Of a stretch of 64,000 nucleotides of DNA, positions 1 through 9,881 are shown in pieces (within the stretch, counting starts at the first letter, position 1; every line of letters begins with the position of its first letter). Below the pieces are notes generated by a model that searched no databases, was not told the origin of the DNA, and saw only the letters and a list, made by a program, of their open reading frames with translations. The DNA comes from an uncultured Alteromonadaceae bacterium (GTDB lineage Bacteria; Pseudomonadota; Gammaproteobacteria; Enterobacterales; Alteromonadaceae). The stretch lies in the NCBI GenBank assembly GCA_947494925.1, contig CANLWS010000009.1:248001-312000 (forward strand). The letters are read 5' to 3'. A program made the position numbers and the translations under genes.

Positions 1-78
1 AATGGCCCGTTCCACCACCTCATGAGTCGGTAGTCGTTCGTTAGTCAGGTTTACTCCAATATCAAACCAGTAAGACAC
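1..78 (-). CDS. tatD: TatD family metal-dependent DNase, N-terminal fragment (cut by window start)
   Basis: Only the first 26 codons are inside the window. Read on the minus strand from a GTG at 78 they give SYWFDIGVNLTNERLPTHEV after the start, and the FDIGVNLT stretch is the hallmark N-terminus of TatD-type metal-dependent hydrolases, where the Asp begins the metal site. It begins one base after the stop of the preceding secreted-protein gene, in the same direction as tatABC, which matches the tatABCD order of enterobacteria with one extra gene inserted. GTG is chosen because the nearby ATG at 80 is in a frame that stops after nine codons. The rest of the protein cannot be judged. Confidence 0.85.
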   Translation of the reverse strand, partial: MSYWFDIGVNLTNERLPTHEVVERAI

Positions 79-79
79 A

Positions 80-631
80 TTACTTTATCCGCTTGACCTT
101 GATTCGACTGTTCACATTATCACGACTTAAATAGTGCGAACCAAGCAACCCTTTTTCTACATAAACCTGCTGATCGGATTTAACCCGTAACGAGCTGGAT
201 TCCAACTGCTTCCAGATCATGCCGTTGCTCAATGTGATCACCAGATTACCCAGGCCATCCTTTTTAAAAGACTTAACGGTTGAATAAATTTTGTCGGCCG
301 TATCCTGTCTGAGTTGTCTTGCTTCCAAGCCAAAGTCAGAAGTACTGATGGGTTCAGCAACCGTTGCAGGCGAGGGCCTGGTGGCAGTAACTGAAGATGG
401 AACAGTTGATTGCTCTACTGCCCCTGTAGCAGGCAAGGGAGCTGGCACGTTGAGTAAATCGTTCAGACCTGAATATTTCTCAATGTCATTGACCAAACGA
501 TCATAACAAACCAGACGCTTAAGACTATTTTGTTGCTGTCCACACTTCTTCAACGCATCTGACAGGCTTTCTGCCTGACTAAGGGGCGCTAAGAATAAAA
601 AGGATAAAATAATAAGTCCGGGTTTTTTCAT
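80..631 (-). CDS. Unknown secreted protein between tatC and tatD
   Basis: This 183-residue protein starts with a clear Sec signal peptide (KKP, a hydrophobic run, cleavage near SQA-ES). The mature N-terminus has two Cys residues in a CGQQQ...LVCYDRL arrangement, a Cys-Tyr-Asp pattern found near the N-terminus of several small periplasmic proteins. A Pro/Thr/Val-rich linker follows (about residues 62-95), and then a basic C-terminal domain of short strands (NGMIWKQ..., ...[10 protein letters not shown]...). I do not recognise a function. The ATG overlaps the tatC stop by four bases (ATGA), so it is probably translationally coupled to the tat operon, but that does not show it works in Tat export. 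Confidence 0.8.
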   Translation of the reverse strand: MKKPGLIILSFLFLAPLSQAESLSDALKKCGQQQNSLKRLVCYDRLVNDIEKYSGLNDLLNVPAPLPATGAVEQSTVPSSVTATRPSPATVAEPISTSDFGLEARQLRQDTADKIYSTVKSFKKDGLGNLVITLSNGMIWKQLESSSLRVKSDQQVYVEKGLLGSHYLSRDNVNSRIKVKRIK

Positions 632-1371
632 GATACTTCCTGATTTTCTTCTTGTTCTGATTTTTTCGAATAAATACTGCCGATTATGACGCCGAATTCA
701 AATAACAACCACATCGGCAAGGCAAGTAAAGTCTGAGAAATAATATCGGGTGGCGTAAGCAACATGCCTAGTACAAACACGCCGACAATTACATAGGGTC
801 GTTTGGCTCGTAAACTCTGCGCATCTGTTATCCCAGTCCAACACATTAATACTATTGCCACTGGAATTTCAAAGGATAAACCAAACGCGAAAAAGAGTTT
901 TAGTACAAAATTCAAATAACTGCTGATGTCGGTACTGATGACCACATCGTCTGGCGCAATCTGAGTGAAAAAACTGAATGCGATGGGGAAAACCACAAAA
1001 TACGCAAAGGCAATACCGGCATAAAAAAGCAGTGAGCTGGAAATCAATAACGGCGCAATCAGGCGCTTTTCATTTTTGTAAAGCCCAGGCGCGATAAATC
1101 CCCAAACCTGGTATAAGACCACGGGGATAGCCACGAAAAATGAAATAACCATGGTCAGCTTAAAAGGGGCAAAAAATGGTGAGGCCACATCTGTTGCGAT
1201 CATTTGCGAGCCGGCTGGCATGGCTTCCAGCAAAGGCGTAGCCAACCAGTGATATAAATCTTGGGCAAAGTAGACCAGACAAACAAATACCACAAGCACG
1301 CTGATAACGGCTTTTAACAATCGGTTTCGCAGCTCAACTAAGTGAGCTATCAGACTATTTGTTTCTGACAT
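628..1371 (-). CDS. tatC: Sec-independent protein translocase subunit TatC
   Basis: TatC is the polytopic inner-membrane receptor that binds twin-arginine signal peptides. The 247 residues show the expected six membrane spans, the N-terminal [15 protein letters not shown] motif, and conserved features such as [16 protein letters not shown] and the Pro-rich [16 protein letters not shown] segment. Length is typical for the family. It follows tatB with no gap (tatB stop at 1372-1374), and its own stop overlaps the next ATG. The ATG at 1371 aligns with the family N-terminus. Function is assigned from strong family resemblance. Confidence 0.98.
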   Translation of the reverse strand: MSETNSLIAHLVELRNRLLKAVISVLVVFVCLVYFAQDLYHWLATPLLEAMPAGSQMIATDVASPFFAPFKLTMVISFFVAIPVVLYQVWGFIAPGLYKNEKRLIAPLLISSSLLFYAGIAFAYFVVFPIAFSFFTQIAPDDVVISTDISSYLNFVLKLFFAFGLSFEIPVAIVLMCWTGITDAQSLRAKRPYVIVGVFVLGMLLTPPDIISQTLLALPMWLLFEFGVIIGSIYSKKSEQEENQEVS

Positions 1372-1677
1372 CTAGGATGGGTCTTTTTGGTATGGCTTCT
1401 GAACTGATTTAGCCGCAGCCTTTAGTTCGTCCACAGATTGTTTAAGTTCAGGAGACAAATTTTCCAAATTCTGACTTTCAGCTTTTTTCAGATTTTCATG
1501 CAATTCATGCACACGAAACTGCTGCTCAACTTCCTGCTTGAAGCCACTCGCCATGTTACGGACGCTTCGCACAGTTTTCAGCGTCGAGCGGATGGCACCG
1601 GGCAAGCGCTCAGGTCCGAGCACCAACAGTGAAATAACACCAATCAGCAGTAGCTCCCAAAAGCCTATATCAAACAT
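1372..1677 (-). CDS. tatB: Sec-independent protein translocase subunit TatB
   Basis: TatB partners TatC in the twin-arginine signal-peptide receptor complex. The 101-residue protein starts [20 protein letters not shown], a single short membrane helix, then the hinge [10 protein letters not shown], an amphipathic helix and a charged, coiled C-terminal tail. The GPERLP hinge separates TatB from TatA here. The ATG overlaps the tatA stop by one base (TAATG), which indicates coupled translation. Confidence 0.97.
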   Translation of the reverse strand: MFDIGFWELLLIGVISLLVLGPERLPGAIRSTLKTVRSVRNMASGFKQEVEQQFRVHELHENLKKAESQNLENLSPELKQSVDELKAAAKSVQKPYQKDPS

Positions 1678-1919
1678 TACTGAGGTTCTTTCTGCTCTGT
1701 TTTGGCAGCGGTCGTTTGCTCATCAGTCGTTGGCTGCTCTTTGCTTTCGACAGCAGGTTTATCTTTAAAATCAGCATCTTCATCTGAAATGGATTTTTTG
1801 AACCCTTTCACAGCACTACCAAGATCACTTCCTAAGGTCCGTAACTTTTTAGTGCCAAATAGCAACACAATTACTGCTAAAACAATAAGTAGTTGCCATA
1901 TACCAATATTACCTAACAT
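1677..1919 (-). CDS. tatA: Sec-independent protein translocase subunit TatA
   Basis: TatA forms the size-adjustable pore of the twin-arginine export path. The 80-residue protein has a membrane helix at about residues 5-21 ([20 protein letters not shown]), the FGTKKLR hinge, an amphipathic helix with [13 protein letters not shown], and an acidic/charged tail. It is the first gene of the tatABC operon on the minus strand; the promoter should lie in 1920-2042, shared with the divergent gene at 2043. Confidence 0.98.
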   Translation of the reverse strand: MLGNIGIWQLLIVLAVIVLLFGTKKLRTLGSDLGSAVKGFKKSISDEDADFKDKPAVESKEQPTTDEQTTAAKTEQKEPQ

Positions 1920-2042
1920 TTTTAATCTACTCCGTATCAGATTATGGTGACTATTATACGTAGGTAATCCAAAAGGTCACTGGATTTGATTAAGCAAACA
2001 AAAATAGCCACTCTATGAAGACAACATATACAGGATAAAAGT

Positions 2043-2969
2043 TTGATTAAAGTCGTATTTGTATCAATTTATGCTTTTTTGGTTCTGAGTTTGCCAGCAA
2101 TGGCACAGACCGAAGATGATGATTATCTATGGTTGGATAACATGCACAGAAGTATTGCAGATTCAGTAAAGGTCTCAGCCCAATGGTTTGATGACTTTTT
2201 CGCTGAAGACAACATGACGGCGGAAAATGACGACGCTATTGGACAAGCGCGCATCCGATTGGGCTGGGAGCCGCGCAGTAGGGAGTTGAACGATTTTGAG
2301 GCAAGGGTTCGGGTTAGAGTAAGGTTGCCTAAATTGAAAAACCGCGTGGATTTGATTTTGTCGGATTACGACGAGGATGGCATTGATGACAAGGTCCGTG
2401 CAGGAAGGGCTGAAGACCTGAACCGACAGGATAGATTTAGCTTGGCCCTTAGATTTAAACCTAAAAGAGACAGCGGACTCTCACATAGGATTGGCGTCGG
2501 CAGGCGTTTCCAGCTGTTTGCGAAAAGCCGTTATCGCACCCAGTTCAATTTTACTGATACGACAGATCTCAGGTGGGAATCATCCGTTTACTATTATAAT
2601 CGCGACCAATTTGGTGCTGACACACGTTTCACATTTGATCATCAGGCGGACAAAGATTCAATTTACCGGTTCAGCAACGGTTTCTTTTTTCGTGATCGCA
2701 CCAACGATTGGTTATGGCAGCACAGTTGGCAGTACTTTAACCAACGGGATGAAAAAACAGCGGTGATCTATGGCTTGTATCTCGAAGGTAGCAGCAGGCC
2801 AAACTATCGCACTGAAGAATACCTTACCAGCGTGAGGTGGCGCAGAAATGCCCTGAGAGAGTGGCTGTTTTATGAAGTTGAGCCCTTTGTCTTATGGCGC
2901 CGTGATGAGTCTTTTTCAGCCTCCTACGGCATCGCACTTCGGGTGGAAGGTTTTTTTGGCGAGTATTAG
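2043..2969 (+). CDS. Unknown exported, probably outer-membrane beta-strand protein
   Basis: The 308-residue product has a signal peptide (cleavage near AMA-QT), an acidic N-terminus, and then a long run of alternating polar/hydrophobic strands rich in Arg, Tyr, Trp and Phe (for example RFRFGL-like, SVYYYNRDQFG and WLWQHSWQYFN segments), ending in Phe-Phe-Gly-Glu-Tyr. This is what a small outer-membrane beta-barrel looks like, but I do not recognise the family. The start used is TTG at 2043 with a weak AGGAT ribosome site; no ATG with a better site precedes the signal peptide. It lies divergent from tatA and convergent with ubiB, interrupting the ubi-tat order known from enterobacteria. Confidence 0.75.
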   Translation: MIKVVFVSIYAFLVLSLPAMAQTEDDDYLWLDNMHRSIADSVKVSAQWFDDFFAEDNMTAENDDAIGQARIRLGWEPRSRELNDFEARVRVRVRLPKLKNRVDLILSDYDEDGIDDKVRAGRAEDLNRQDRFSLALRFKPKRDSGLSHRIGVGRRFQLFAKSRYRTQFNFTDTTDLRWESSVYYYNRDQFGADTRFTFDHQADKDSIYRFSNGFFFRDRTNDWLWQHSWQYFNQRDEKTAVIYGLYLEGSSRPNYRTEEYLTSVRWRRNALREWLFYEVEPFVLWRRDESFSASYGIALRVEGFFGEY

Positions 2970-3131
2970 ATTTCGTCCTGTACGCTATAACGGAATGACG
3001 AAACGCACAGTTTAAAAGAAAGGTTAAATCTTCGTTGTCCTCAAATCCCCCTGTTAAATATTGCACCCCAAAAAGTGTCAAAACACAACGTTACCCCCGA
3101 ACCACTTATAATACAGCGTCAACCCCTAAAA

Positions 3132-3187
3132 GCTCAAAGCACGCCTTCATTACCGAAACGCTCAAAGCACGCCGTCATCACCGAAAT
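3132..3187. repeat. Two tandem copies of a 28-bp repeat
   Basis: Two adjacent 28-base units (3132-3159 and 3160-3187) start with GCTCAAAGCACGCC and end with ACCGAAA plus one base. They differ at only three positions, and a third copy begins (GCTC, 3188-3191) before the match ends. The repeat sits in the 250-base gap between the convergent gene ending at 2969 and the end of ubiB. There are no spacers, so it is not a CRISPR. It may have arisen by slippage. Confidence 0.85.
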
Positions 3188-3219
3188 GCTCTTGATCGGG
3201 GACCAATACCTTATTCAAC

Positions 3220-4845
3220 TCAATGCTTCTTGATAGCCATTCCCCAGGCAATTAGTCCGGTGACAGCCAGGCCTACTGAGGGTATTGCTGTGTCCAAATA
3301 GATGGGCAACAACGCAGAAACGATTAAAAACGTTGACCCACACAAGGTCAAAAAGAGACTTCTTCTGGCATTCTTTTCACGGGCTTGTTGAGCCTCAAAA
3401 TGCCGTTTCTGAAGCTCTGGCAGTTGTTTAACCTGCCGCAGACTGTCATAAATTAAGTCGGGCATCTCAGGCAGTTTTTCAGACCAATAAGGCAAATTGG
3501 TGTAGATTTTTTTATACATGGCCTTAAAGCCAATTTGTTCTTTCATCCAATTTTCCAGGAATGGTTTGGCTGTCTGCCACAGATCCAATTGCGGGTAGAG
3601 CTGTCGTCCCAAACCTTCAATATACAAAAGTGTTTTCTGCAACAACACTAATTGAGGTTGAACCACCATGTTGAATCGTCTGGCAGTATTGAATAACTGA
3701 AGGAGCACATTGCTGAAGGATATTTCCGCCAGAGGCTTTTGAAATATGGGTTCACAGACTGTCCGGATTGCCACTTCAAAATCGTCGATATCAGTATTGG
3801 ATGGCACCCAACCTGAATCAACGTGCAACTCTGCAACTTTGCGATAATCACGATTAAAAAAAGCGATAAAGTTTTCCGCCAGATAACGCTTATCTTCCCG
3901 GTTAAGGGTGCCAACAATGCCGTAATCGATAGCGATATACTGAGGGTTCAGGGGATCCTTGGTTGATACAAATATATTGCCTGGATGCATATCTGCATGA
4001 AAAAAGCTGTCGCGAAAAACCTGTGTAAAAAACACTTCTACGCCACGCTCTGCCAATTTTTTCATGTTAGTGTTTTGCGCAAGCAGGGCATCGATGTCAG
4101 AAATCGGGATTCCGTAAATTCTTTCGAGGACCATCACATTTTTGTGGCAGTGATCACTGAATATCTGCGGTACGTAAAGCGCTGGGGAGTCTTGAAAGTT
4201 GCGTCTTAACTGAATGCCATTGGCGGTTTCCCGTAACAAATCCAGCTCATCGATAATGGTTTTCTCATACTCTTCAACCACTTCAATAGGCCGCAGGCGT
4301 TTGCCGTCAGGTAGCCAGGTCTGGGCTGCAAATGCAAATGTTCTGAGCAATTCCATATCTGCATGGATAGTATCGATAATGTCCGGACGAATGACTTTAA
4401 CCACTACCTCTTGTCCGCTGGACTTCAATTTTGCAGCGTGCACCTGTGCTATGGAAGCCGAGGCCAAGGGTGTCGATTCGAAATCACTAAACAATTCATC
4501 GATTTGTTTAATCCCCAGTGAGGCTTTGATAATTTCCTGCGCCACTTCGGAGTCAAAAGGAGGTACTTTGTCCTGCAATAGAGCCAGCTCTTTTGCAATT
4601 TCCGGGGAAAGCAGATCCCGCCGGGTTGAAAGCATCTGACCAAATTTGATAAACACCGGCCCGAGAGATTGCAACGCCAGCCGGATGCGGGCCCCGAGGG
4701 GCTTATCAGGGTGTTGGTTACGTAACCAAAACTGACAGGATCGCCCTAACTTCGCATACCAAGGCAACCATTTATCAGGAATTAGTTCGTCCAGCCCATG
4801 TTGAAGCAGTATTTTGTTTATTTTGTATAAACGTAAAATGCGCAC
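3220..4845 (-). CDS. ubiB: Ubiquinone biosynthesis regulatory protein kinase-like UbiB
   Basis: UbiB is an ABC1/ADCK-family atypical kinase/ATPase needed for aerobic ubiquinone-8 synthesis at the inner membrane. The 541 residues contain the family KxGQ motif (KFGQ, residues 67-70, within [15 protein letters not shown]), the conserved [11 protein letters not shown] nucleotide/metal loop and the IDYGIVG motif. Two hydrophobic C-terminal helices (about 495-540) are the usual membrane anchor. The start is GTG at 4845, two bases after the ubiJ stop, so the three ubi genes form one operon. Confidence 0.97.
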   Translation of the reverse strand: MRILRLYKINKILLQHGLDELIPDKWLPWYAKLGRSCQFWLRNQHPDKPLGARIRLALQSLGPVFIKFGQMLSTRRDLLSPEIAKELALLQDKVPPFDSEVAQEIIKASLGIKQIDELFSDFESTPLASASIAQVHAAKLKSSGQEVVVKVIRPDIIDTIHADMELLRTFAFAAQTWLPDGKRLRPIEVVEEYEKTIIDELDLLRETANGIQLRRNFQDSPALYVPQIFSDHCHKNVMVLERIYGIPISDIDALLAQNTNMKKLAERGVEVFFTQVFRDSFFHADMHPGNIFVSTKDPLNPQYIAIDYGIVGTLNREDKRYLAENFIAFFNRDYRKVAELHVDSGWVPSNTDIDDFEVAIRTVCEPIFQKPLAEISFSNVLLQLFNTARRFNMVVQPQLVLLQKTLLYIEGLGRQLYPQLDLWQTAKPFLENWMKEQIGFKAMYKKIYTNLPYWSEKLPEMPDLIYDSLRQVKQLPELQKRHFEAQQAREKNARRSLFLTLCGSTFLIVSALLPIYLDTAIPSVGLAVTGLIAWGMAIKKH

Positions 4846-4846
4846 C

Positions 4847-5473
4847 TTAATTCTGCTCTCTCTGGGTTTCCAACAACTTCAATCTTGCATCCAATCTTTC
4901 TGTTGCACTGCGAACTTCGTTGACCTGGCGACAAAAATCTTCAACAACATAAGGATGAGCCGCTAGTTTTTTTTCTTCCATCGCACCGTCTTTCAGGGTC
5001 AAAGCCACAGCATTTGCGGTTTTTTTAGCGTGCTCAAATAAAGACTTTCCTGCACTGAACACAGTATGTGCAACCACATCACCTGTGAATTTTGACAATT
5101 GCTCTTCCCAGTCAATGTGCAATTCTTTGAGCAGCTGGCTAAAAGCCTGAGCGACATGAATATCACCTTCAAGTTCCAGATACCCCTGTTTGATTAGACT
5201 GGTGATCTGACTGCTATCCTGCAGGCGCTGCAAACTTTGCAGTGAAAGGCTGATCTTGCAGTCCACCTGATAACCTTCAGCCTCTTTTTCTCTGACCAAT
5301 ACATGCACCTGATCAGAAAAGGCAAACACAAGAGCATGGGGAAATTCGGCAATCTCAACTTCAAGATGTTTAGCGGACAACTTGTACAGATTTGCTGCAC
5401 TTTCAGGATCGAGCTTTATCAGCTGGTTGATCGCCCGCTCCAGGCCTGCAGAAAATAATTGCGCTGCAGGCAT
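4847..5473 (-). CDS. ubiJ: Ubiquinone biosynthesis accessory factor UbiJ (SCP2 lipid-binding domain)
   Basis: UbiJ is a lipid-binding scaffold of the soluble ubiquinone-synthesis complex. The 208-residue protein has an N-terminal SCP2-like fold (about residues 1-110, including the [19 protein letters not shown] stretch) and a C-terminal helical, coiled-coil part ending in [19 protein letters not shown]. Its ATG at 5473 overlaps the end of ubiE by one base, and it is followed by ubiB, the same order as in Escherichia coli. Confidence 0.93.
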   Translation of the reverse strand: MPAAQLFSAGLERAINQLIKLDPESAANLYKLSAKHLEVEIAEFPHALVFAFSDQVHVLVREKEAEGYQVDCKISLSLQSLQRLQDSSQITSLIKQGYLELEGDIHVAQAFSQLLKELHIDWEEQLSKFTGDVVAHTVFSAGKSLFEHAKKTANAVALTLKDGAMEEKKLAAHPYVVEDFCRQVNEVRSATERLDARLKLLETQREQN

Positions 5474-6243
5474 TAAAACTTAAACCCTCGGTGCAACGCC
5501 ACAATACCGCCAGTCAGATTGTGATAATTGGTTTGCTCAAATCCGACATTTTTCATCATAGTTTCTAGGGTGTCCTGATCCGGATGCATGCGTATTGATT
5601 CAGCCAGATATTGGTAACTGTCACCGTCATTCGCTACCAGCTTGCCCATTTTCGGCAACACATGGAACGAGTAAAAATCGTAGACTTTACTCAGTACTTC
5701 GAATTCAGGCTTAGAAAACTCCAGCACCAGTAAGCGTCCCCCTGGCTTCAGAACGCGAAACATGGATGCCAGTGCTTTGTCTTTATCAGTAACGTTTCTC
5801 AACCCGAAGGCAATAGTGATCACGTCAAAGGTATTGTCGGGGAAGGGCAATTCTTCTGCATTAGCCTGAACATATTCCACGTTCCCGACTATACCAAGGT
5901 CGCGGAGTTTATCTCTGCCCACTTTCAACATTGCTTCGTTGATATCTGCTAATACAACCTGTCCGCTATTGCCAACCATGCGAGAAAATTTAGCCGCGAG
6001 ATCACCTGTGCCACCAGCCAAATCCAATACTTTATGCCCAGCTCTGACCCCACTGCAATCAATAGTAAAGCGTTTCCACAATCGATGAATGCCCATGGAC
6101 ATCAGATCATTCATCAGATCATATTTTCCGGCGACTGAATGAAAAACATCGGCGACCATTGACACTTTTTGTTCGGTGGCCACTTGTTTAAAGCCGAAAT
6201 GTGTTTGGTTGGATTGCTCAGCGTCCGCTGGTTGGTCACTCAT
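5473..6243 (-). CDS. ubiE: Bifunctional demethylmenaquinone/2-methoxy-6-polyprenyl-benzoquinol C-methyltransferase
   Basis: UbiE uses S-adenosylmethionine to C-methylate precursors of ubiquinone and menaquinone. The 256-residue class I methyltransferase has the SAM-binding motif [10 protein letters not shown] at residues 74-82, the acidic post-I loop [11 protein letters not shown] and the family signature [18 protein letters not shown] just before it. It is the first gene of ubiE-ubiJ-ubiB. The C-terminal [12 protein letters not shown] matches the family end. Confidence 0.98.
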   Translation of the reverse strand: MSDQPADAEQSNQTHFGFKQVATEQKVSMVADVFHSVAGKYDLMNDLMSMGIHRLWKRFTIDCSGVRAGHKVLDLAGGTGDLAAKFSRMVGNSGQVVLADINEAMLKVGRDKLRDLGIVGNVEYVQANAEELPFPDNTFDVITIAFGLRNVTDKDKALASMFRVLKPGGRLLVLEFSKPEFEVLSKVYDFYSFHVLPKMGKLVANDGDSYQYLAESIRMHPDQDTLETMMKNVGFEQTNYHNLTGGIVALHRGFKF

Positions 6244-6290
6244 TTTTGGATCCTTCTTTAATTCGCCGGATAGTCTACCGAATTTAGCCC

Positions 6291-6998
6291 CTACTCAACA
6301 GACTCAACTTGCACAAAGTTGTCACCAACACTATAAGCAATGATTTGACTGAGTTCCTGCATCGAACGCCCACTTTGTTGCTGCAAGGTATTAAATGCAT
6401 CCTGAATTGCTTTCAGGCTTCTTTTTGAGGTGGATGAACCACTGATGATTTCCCGTTTGGCAAAATACCCTTTGGCATCCTCAGAGAGTAAAAAGGTATC
6501 TTTACCCACCGCTCGCAATCCATAGGGGCCAGTATTGCCGCCCAGTCTGGCGCCGTGCTTTTTAAGATATTCCCATAAACCAACAATATCTGAAGACGGC
6601 CATTCGGCGACAAACCTGGCAAAGCTGCCATGCTCCCGTTGAACAGATTCAATCATCAGTGCATTTTCGCGGATGGTTTTTACCTTATTAAAATTGCGGA
6701 TTATGCTCGGGTCTTGCGCTTTGGACTCGAGCATCTCATCAGGCATCAATAGGATTTTGTCGATATTAAACTCAAAAAATACCCGTTCAAAGTCAGGCCA
6801 TTTGTTGCGTACTACGCGCCAGACAAAGCCAGATTGAAAGACTTTTTTAGTAAATTCGGCCAAAAAGCGATCATCTCCAATCTTGGTCAATTCCTCATCC
6901 GAAAAAGGTTTAGAGAGCAATGCCTCAAGCTTATCAGGTCCACCTTTACGCTCACATGCCCGCTGATAAAGCTGCTGAAAGCTCTCCAAATGACTCAT
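6291..6998 (-). CDS. DNA-3-methyladenine glycosylase I-like protein
   Basis: About 235 residues with the helical core of the Tag/adenine glycosylase family: [26 protein letters not shown] corresponds to the family segment holding the catalytic pocket, followed by a [18 protein letters not shown] helix. Tag enzymes remove 3-methyladenine from DNA. The Cys/His zinc clasp that joins the termini in E. coli Tag is not seen here, so it belongs to a more distant branch and its base specificity is uncertain. ATG at 6998 is preferred to the upstream GTG at 7004 because the AAAGGA site is about nine bases from it. It ends 47 bases before ubiE and may share its transcript. Confidence 0.7.
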   Translation of the reverse strand: MSHLESFQQLYQRACERKGGPDKLEALLSKPFSDEELTKIGDDRFLAEFTKKVFQSGFVWRVVRNKWPDFERVFFEFNIDKILLMPDEMLESKAQDPSIIRNFNKVKTIRENALMIESVQREHGSFARFVAEWPSSDIVGLWEYLKKHGARLGGNTGPYGLRAVGKDTFLLSEDAKGYFAKREIISGSSTSKRSLKAIQDAFNTLQQQSGRSMQELSQIIAYSVGDNFVQVESVE

Positions 6999-7013
6999 AT
7001 TCACATTCCTTTG

Positions 7014-9056
7014 TTAAGCATTAATACCTGAGTGTCTCAACAATGCATCCACTTGTGGCTCACGGCCTCTGAATTGAATGAAGAGTTGCATGGGTTCACG
7101 GCTTCCCCCCATTTCGAGGATGTTGTGCAGAAAGTCTGCGCCAGTTTCCTGATTAAAAATGCCCTCTTCTTCAAATCTGCTAAAGGCATCGGATGAGAGC
7201 ACCTCGGCCCACTTGTAACTGTAATAACCTGCCGCATAACCACCAGCGAAAATGTGCCCAAAGCTATGCTGGAAACGATTGAAGGAAGGCGGCATGATCA
7301 CCGCAACTTGCTCACGAACTTCGTCGATCACTTTCTGCACATTTTGTGGTTTAGTTTGATCAAAAGATTCATGCAGTGCGAAATCAAATAAACTGAATTC
7401 AAGTTGTCTCACCATCTGCATAGCAGACTGAAAGTTTCTGGCTGCTAGCATTTTATCCAACAGATCCTGCGGAATAGATTCACCGCTCTCAAAGTGGCCC
7501 GAGATGAAAGCCAAAGCCTCTGGTTGCCAACACCAGTTTTCCAGGAACTGGCTTGGTAGTTCTACCGCATCCCATGGAACACCGTTGATACCAGACACAC
7601 TGCCGACGGTTATTTTAGTCAGCATGTGGTGGATCCCGTGACCAAACTCATGGAACAAGGTCAATACTTCATCGTGAGTAAACAGGGCCGGCTTATCGCC
7701 GACCGGACCATTAAAATTGCAGGTCAGATAGGCCACTGGCTGCTGAATTTCACCATTGGTTTTTATTCGGCGAACATGGCATTCGTCCATCCAGGCACCG
7801 CCTCGTTTGTGCTCACGTGCGTACAAATCGAGATAAAAGCTACCACGTAACTCACCGTCACTATCGGTGATATCAAAAAAGCGCACATCCTTGTGCCAGG
7901 TATCCACATCAAATCTTTCTTTAATCTTCAGTCCGTATAATCTCGAGACGACTTCAAAAAGTCCTCCCACGGCTTTTTCTTCTGGGAAGTAAGGGCGGAG
8001 GACTTCATCAGAAATGGCGTACTTCTGCTCTTTGAGTTTTTCGCTGTAGTAAGCCAGATCCCACGCTTTGAGTTTGCTAGCCGCATAAGTCTGCTCAGCA
8101 AAGGCCTTTAACTCGTCCAAATCCTGTTGTGCTTGGGGTTTCGAGCGCTTGGCAAGATCCCTTAAAAACGTGTTGACCTGCGTTGTGCTGTCGGCCATTT
8201 TAGTGGCCAGTGATCGTTCAGCATAATTATCAAAATCCAGCAATTGCGCTATCTCATGACGTAATGCAAGGGTCTCATCGATAATTGGACCGTTATCCCA
8301 TTTCCCTGCATTCGGGCCCTGGTCAGACGCCCGTGTTGTGTAGGCATGGTACATTTCTTCCCTTAACTCGCGATTATCAGCATACATCATTACTGGTAAA
8401 TAGCTGGGAATATCCAGAGTAAACAGCCACCCTTGTTTTTCTTTGCTTTGAGCAAGTTGCTTTGCTGCCGCAAGCGCTGATTCGGGTAAGCCGGCCAGTA
8501 ATGTCTCGTCTTCAATATGTTTCTGCCAACCCAAAGTTGAATCCATGACATTGTTGCTGAAGGTAGACGATAAGTCTGACATTCGACTCTTGATCTCGGC
8601 ATAACGCTTTTTCTTGTCGTCGGGCAATGCGACTCCGGACAATTTAAAATCCCGCACCGAATCACTGATGGTTTTCTGTTGCGCTTCACTCAGGTCTTTG
8701 AAAGAAGGACTTTCAAATATTTTTAAATACGCCTCATACAGACCTTTATGTTGACCAACCCAAGTACCATATTCAGATAAAAGAGGCAGACAGGCATCAT
8801 GGGCTTCGCGCAGTTCATCGTTACTCACCACTGAATTCATATGAGAAACGGGAGACCACATTTTGCTAAGAGCATCATCCACTTCTTCAATTGGCGCAAT
8901 AAGGTTATCCCAGCTGATGTCTTGTTGCTCAAGCGATGCTTCTATGGTCTTTTTGCAGTCAGTGATAGCCTGTTCAATGGCTGGTTTAATTTGATCAGGT
9001 GTAATATCAGAAAATCGAGGTAGACCGGATAAGTCTTGAATAGCTGTTGTGCTCAT
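7014..9056 (-). CDS. prlC: Oligopeptidase A (M3 family zinc metallopeptidase)
   Basis: The 680-residue protein is a cytoplasmic thimet-type oligopeptidase that degrades peptides up to about 20 residues and cleaved signal peptides. The zinc-binding HEFGH motif is at residues 469-473 (H469, E470, H473), with the downstream Glu in the WDAVELPSQFLENW segment. Other M3 landmarks are GSFYLDLYAREHKRGGAWM and FGHIFAGGYAAGYYSYKW. Length and ends match E. coli OpdA/PrlC. It stands alone between the glycosylase and hsp20 with its own start at ATG 9056. Confidence 0.98.
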   Translation of the reverse strand: MSTTAIQDLSGLPRFSDITPDQIKPAIEQAITDCKKTIEASLEQQDISWDNLIAPIEEVDDALSKMWSPVSHMNSVVSNDELREAHDACLPLLSEYGTWVGQHKGLYEAYLKIFESPSFKDLSEAQQKTISDSVRDFKLSGVALPDDKKKRYAEIKSRMSDLSSTFSNNVMDSTLGWQKHIEDETLLAGLPESALAAAKQLAQSKEKQGWLFTLDIPSYLPVMMYADNRELREEMYHAYTTRASDQGPNAGKWDNGPIIDETLALRHEIAQLLDFDNYAERSLATKMADSTTQVNTFLRDLAKRSKPQAQQDLDELKAFAEQTYAASKLKAWDLAYYSEKLKEQKYAISDEVLRPYFPEEKAVGGLFEVVSRLYGLKIKERFDVDTWHKDVRFFDITDSDGELRGSFYLDLYAREHKRGGAWMDECHVRRIKTNGEIQQPVAYLTCNFNGPVGDKPALFTHDEVLTLFHEFGHGIHHMLTKITVGSVSGINGVPWDAVELPSQFLENWCWQPEALAFISGHFESGESIPQDLLDKMLAARNFQSAMQMVRQLEFSLFDFALHESFDQTKPQNVQKVIDEVREQVAVIMPPSFNRFQHSFGHIFAGGYAAGYYSYKWAEVLSSDAFSRFEEEGIFNQETGADFLHNILEMGGSREPMQLFIQFRGREPQVDALLRHSGINA

Positions 9057-9103
9057 GGGTTCACTTCTCTAATTAAATTATGATCGAAATGAGGGCAACA
9101 GGG

Positions 9104-9135
9104 CAAAAATACAAGGGCGCCCCAAGACGCCCTTT
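9104..9135 (-). terminator. Intrinsic terminator of hsp20
   Basis: The arms AAGGGCG (9113-9119) and CGCCCTT (9128-9134) form a GC-rich hairpin. Read on the minus strand it is followed by TTGTATTTTTG, and it lies directly after the hsp20 stop at 9147. Confidence 0.8.
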
Positions 9136-9146
9136 ACTGGATAGGA

Positions 9147-9620
9147 TCAGTCAATACTGATTTTGTTTGTGCTTTTTTCAACACCCTCTGGTCTTGGGAT
9201 ATTTACTTTCAGCACCCCTTTGTCATATCTGGCAACTACATCGGAGCCGTTTTCCACAGAAAATGGTAAGGGAACGACTCGTTTAAACGTGCCGAAGGAA
9301 CGCTCCATCATGTGAAAGCCTTTATCATTCTTTTCGTCCTTCTCCGTTTTTTTCTCACCAGAAACAACCAAATGATCACCAACAACTTCAAGATCAATGT
9401 CATCCTTGTTCATATCTGGTAAATCAACCTTAAGTTCAAGACCCTCATCCGTCTCTTTCAGATCTAGCGATGGATTAAAAAAGCCTGAGAGATTCTGTGA
9501 AAAAATGCTTTCAGCAGGGAGATTAGTGAAAAAGTTATCGAATACGTGATCAATCTGAGTTTTCAACGAAGCTGCAGATTTATCTTTGCTGTGTCCGAAT
9601 AGGGTTGGGGAAAAACTCAT
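9147..9620 (-). CDS. Small heat-shock protein, Hsp20/alpha-crystallin family
   Basis: Small ATP-independent holdase chaperone, 157 residues from the ATG at 9620. That start is chosen because GGAGGCG lies 5-8 bases upstream and because family members begin just before the FSPTLFG-type segment; the longer open frame upstream has no ribosome site. The alpha-crystallin domain spans about residues 50-150 and includes LELKVDLPDMNKDDIDLEV, GEKK repeats, the ERSFGTFKRVVPLP strand and the GVLKVNIPRP ending typical of bacterial class A IbpA-like Hsp17/Hsp18 proteins. A sigma-32-like promoter lies upstream, in keeping with heat induction. Confidence 0.93.
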   Translation of the reverse strand: MSFSPTLFGHSKDKSAASLKTQIDHVFDNFFTNLPAESIFSQNLSGFFNPSLDLKETDEGLELKVDLPDMNKDDIDLEVVGDHLVVSGEKKTEKDEKNDKGFHMMERSFGTFKRVVPLPFSVENGSDVVARYDKGVLKVNIPRPEGVEKSTNKISID

Positions 9621-9679
9621 AAGCGCCTCCAAATTAGTCATTACGGTTGGGGTGTGTTGCCCCAGTTGCCGTAATAATA

Positions 9680-9708
9680 ATCTGGGCATCTTTGATGCAG
9701 CCTTCAAG
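9680..9708 (-). promoter_or_regulatory. Candidate sigma-32 promoter of hsp20
   Basis: On the minus strand CTTGAA (9708-9703) is followed after 15 bases by GCCCAGAT (9687-9680), close to the sigma-32 pattern CTTGAA-N13-15-CCCCATNT. It lies about 60 bases upstream of the hsp20 start. The rpoH gene is also in this window. Confidence 0.55.
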
Positions 9709-9881
9709 TACATGGATTGAGACTGTTTGAGCTGGATCAAAATTCTCAACCTTTCTTAATTTTTTGCAATAAGCTGCGCTTCAATCGGTTCTTATCAAGC
9801 TAAGGTAAATACGATTTGAATTTGCATTTATCAGGAAAACCCCTATATCTTGCAAACGAACTTGTTTAATTAAGGTGAAAC

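Noticed and set aside
3132-3191. Possible CRISPR-like repeats near ubiB
   Set aside because: The two copies are directly adjacent with no spacers, and no cas genes are present.
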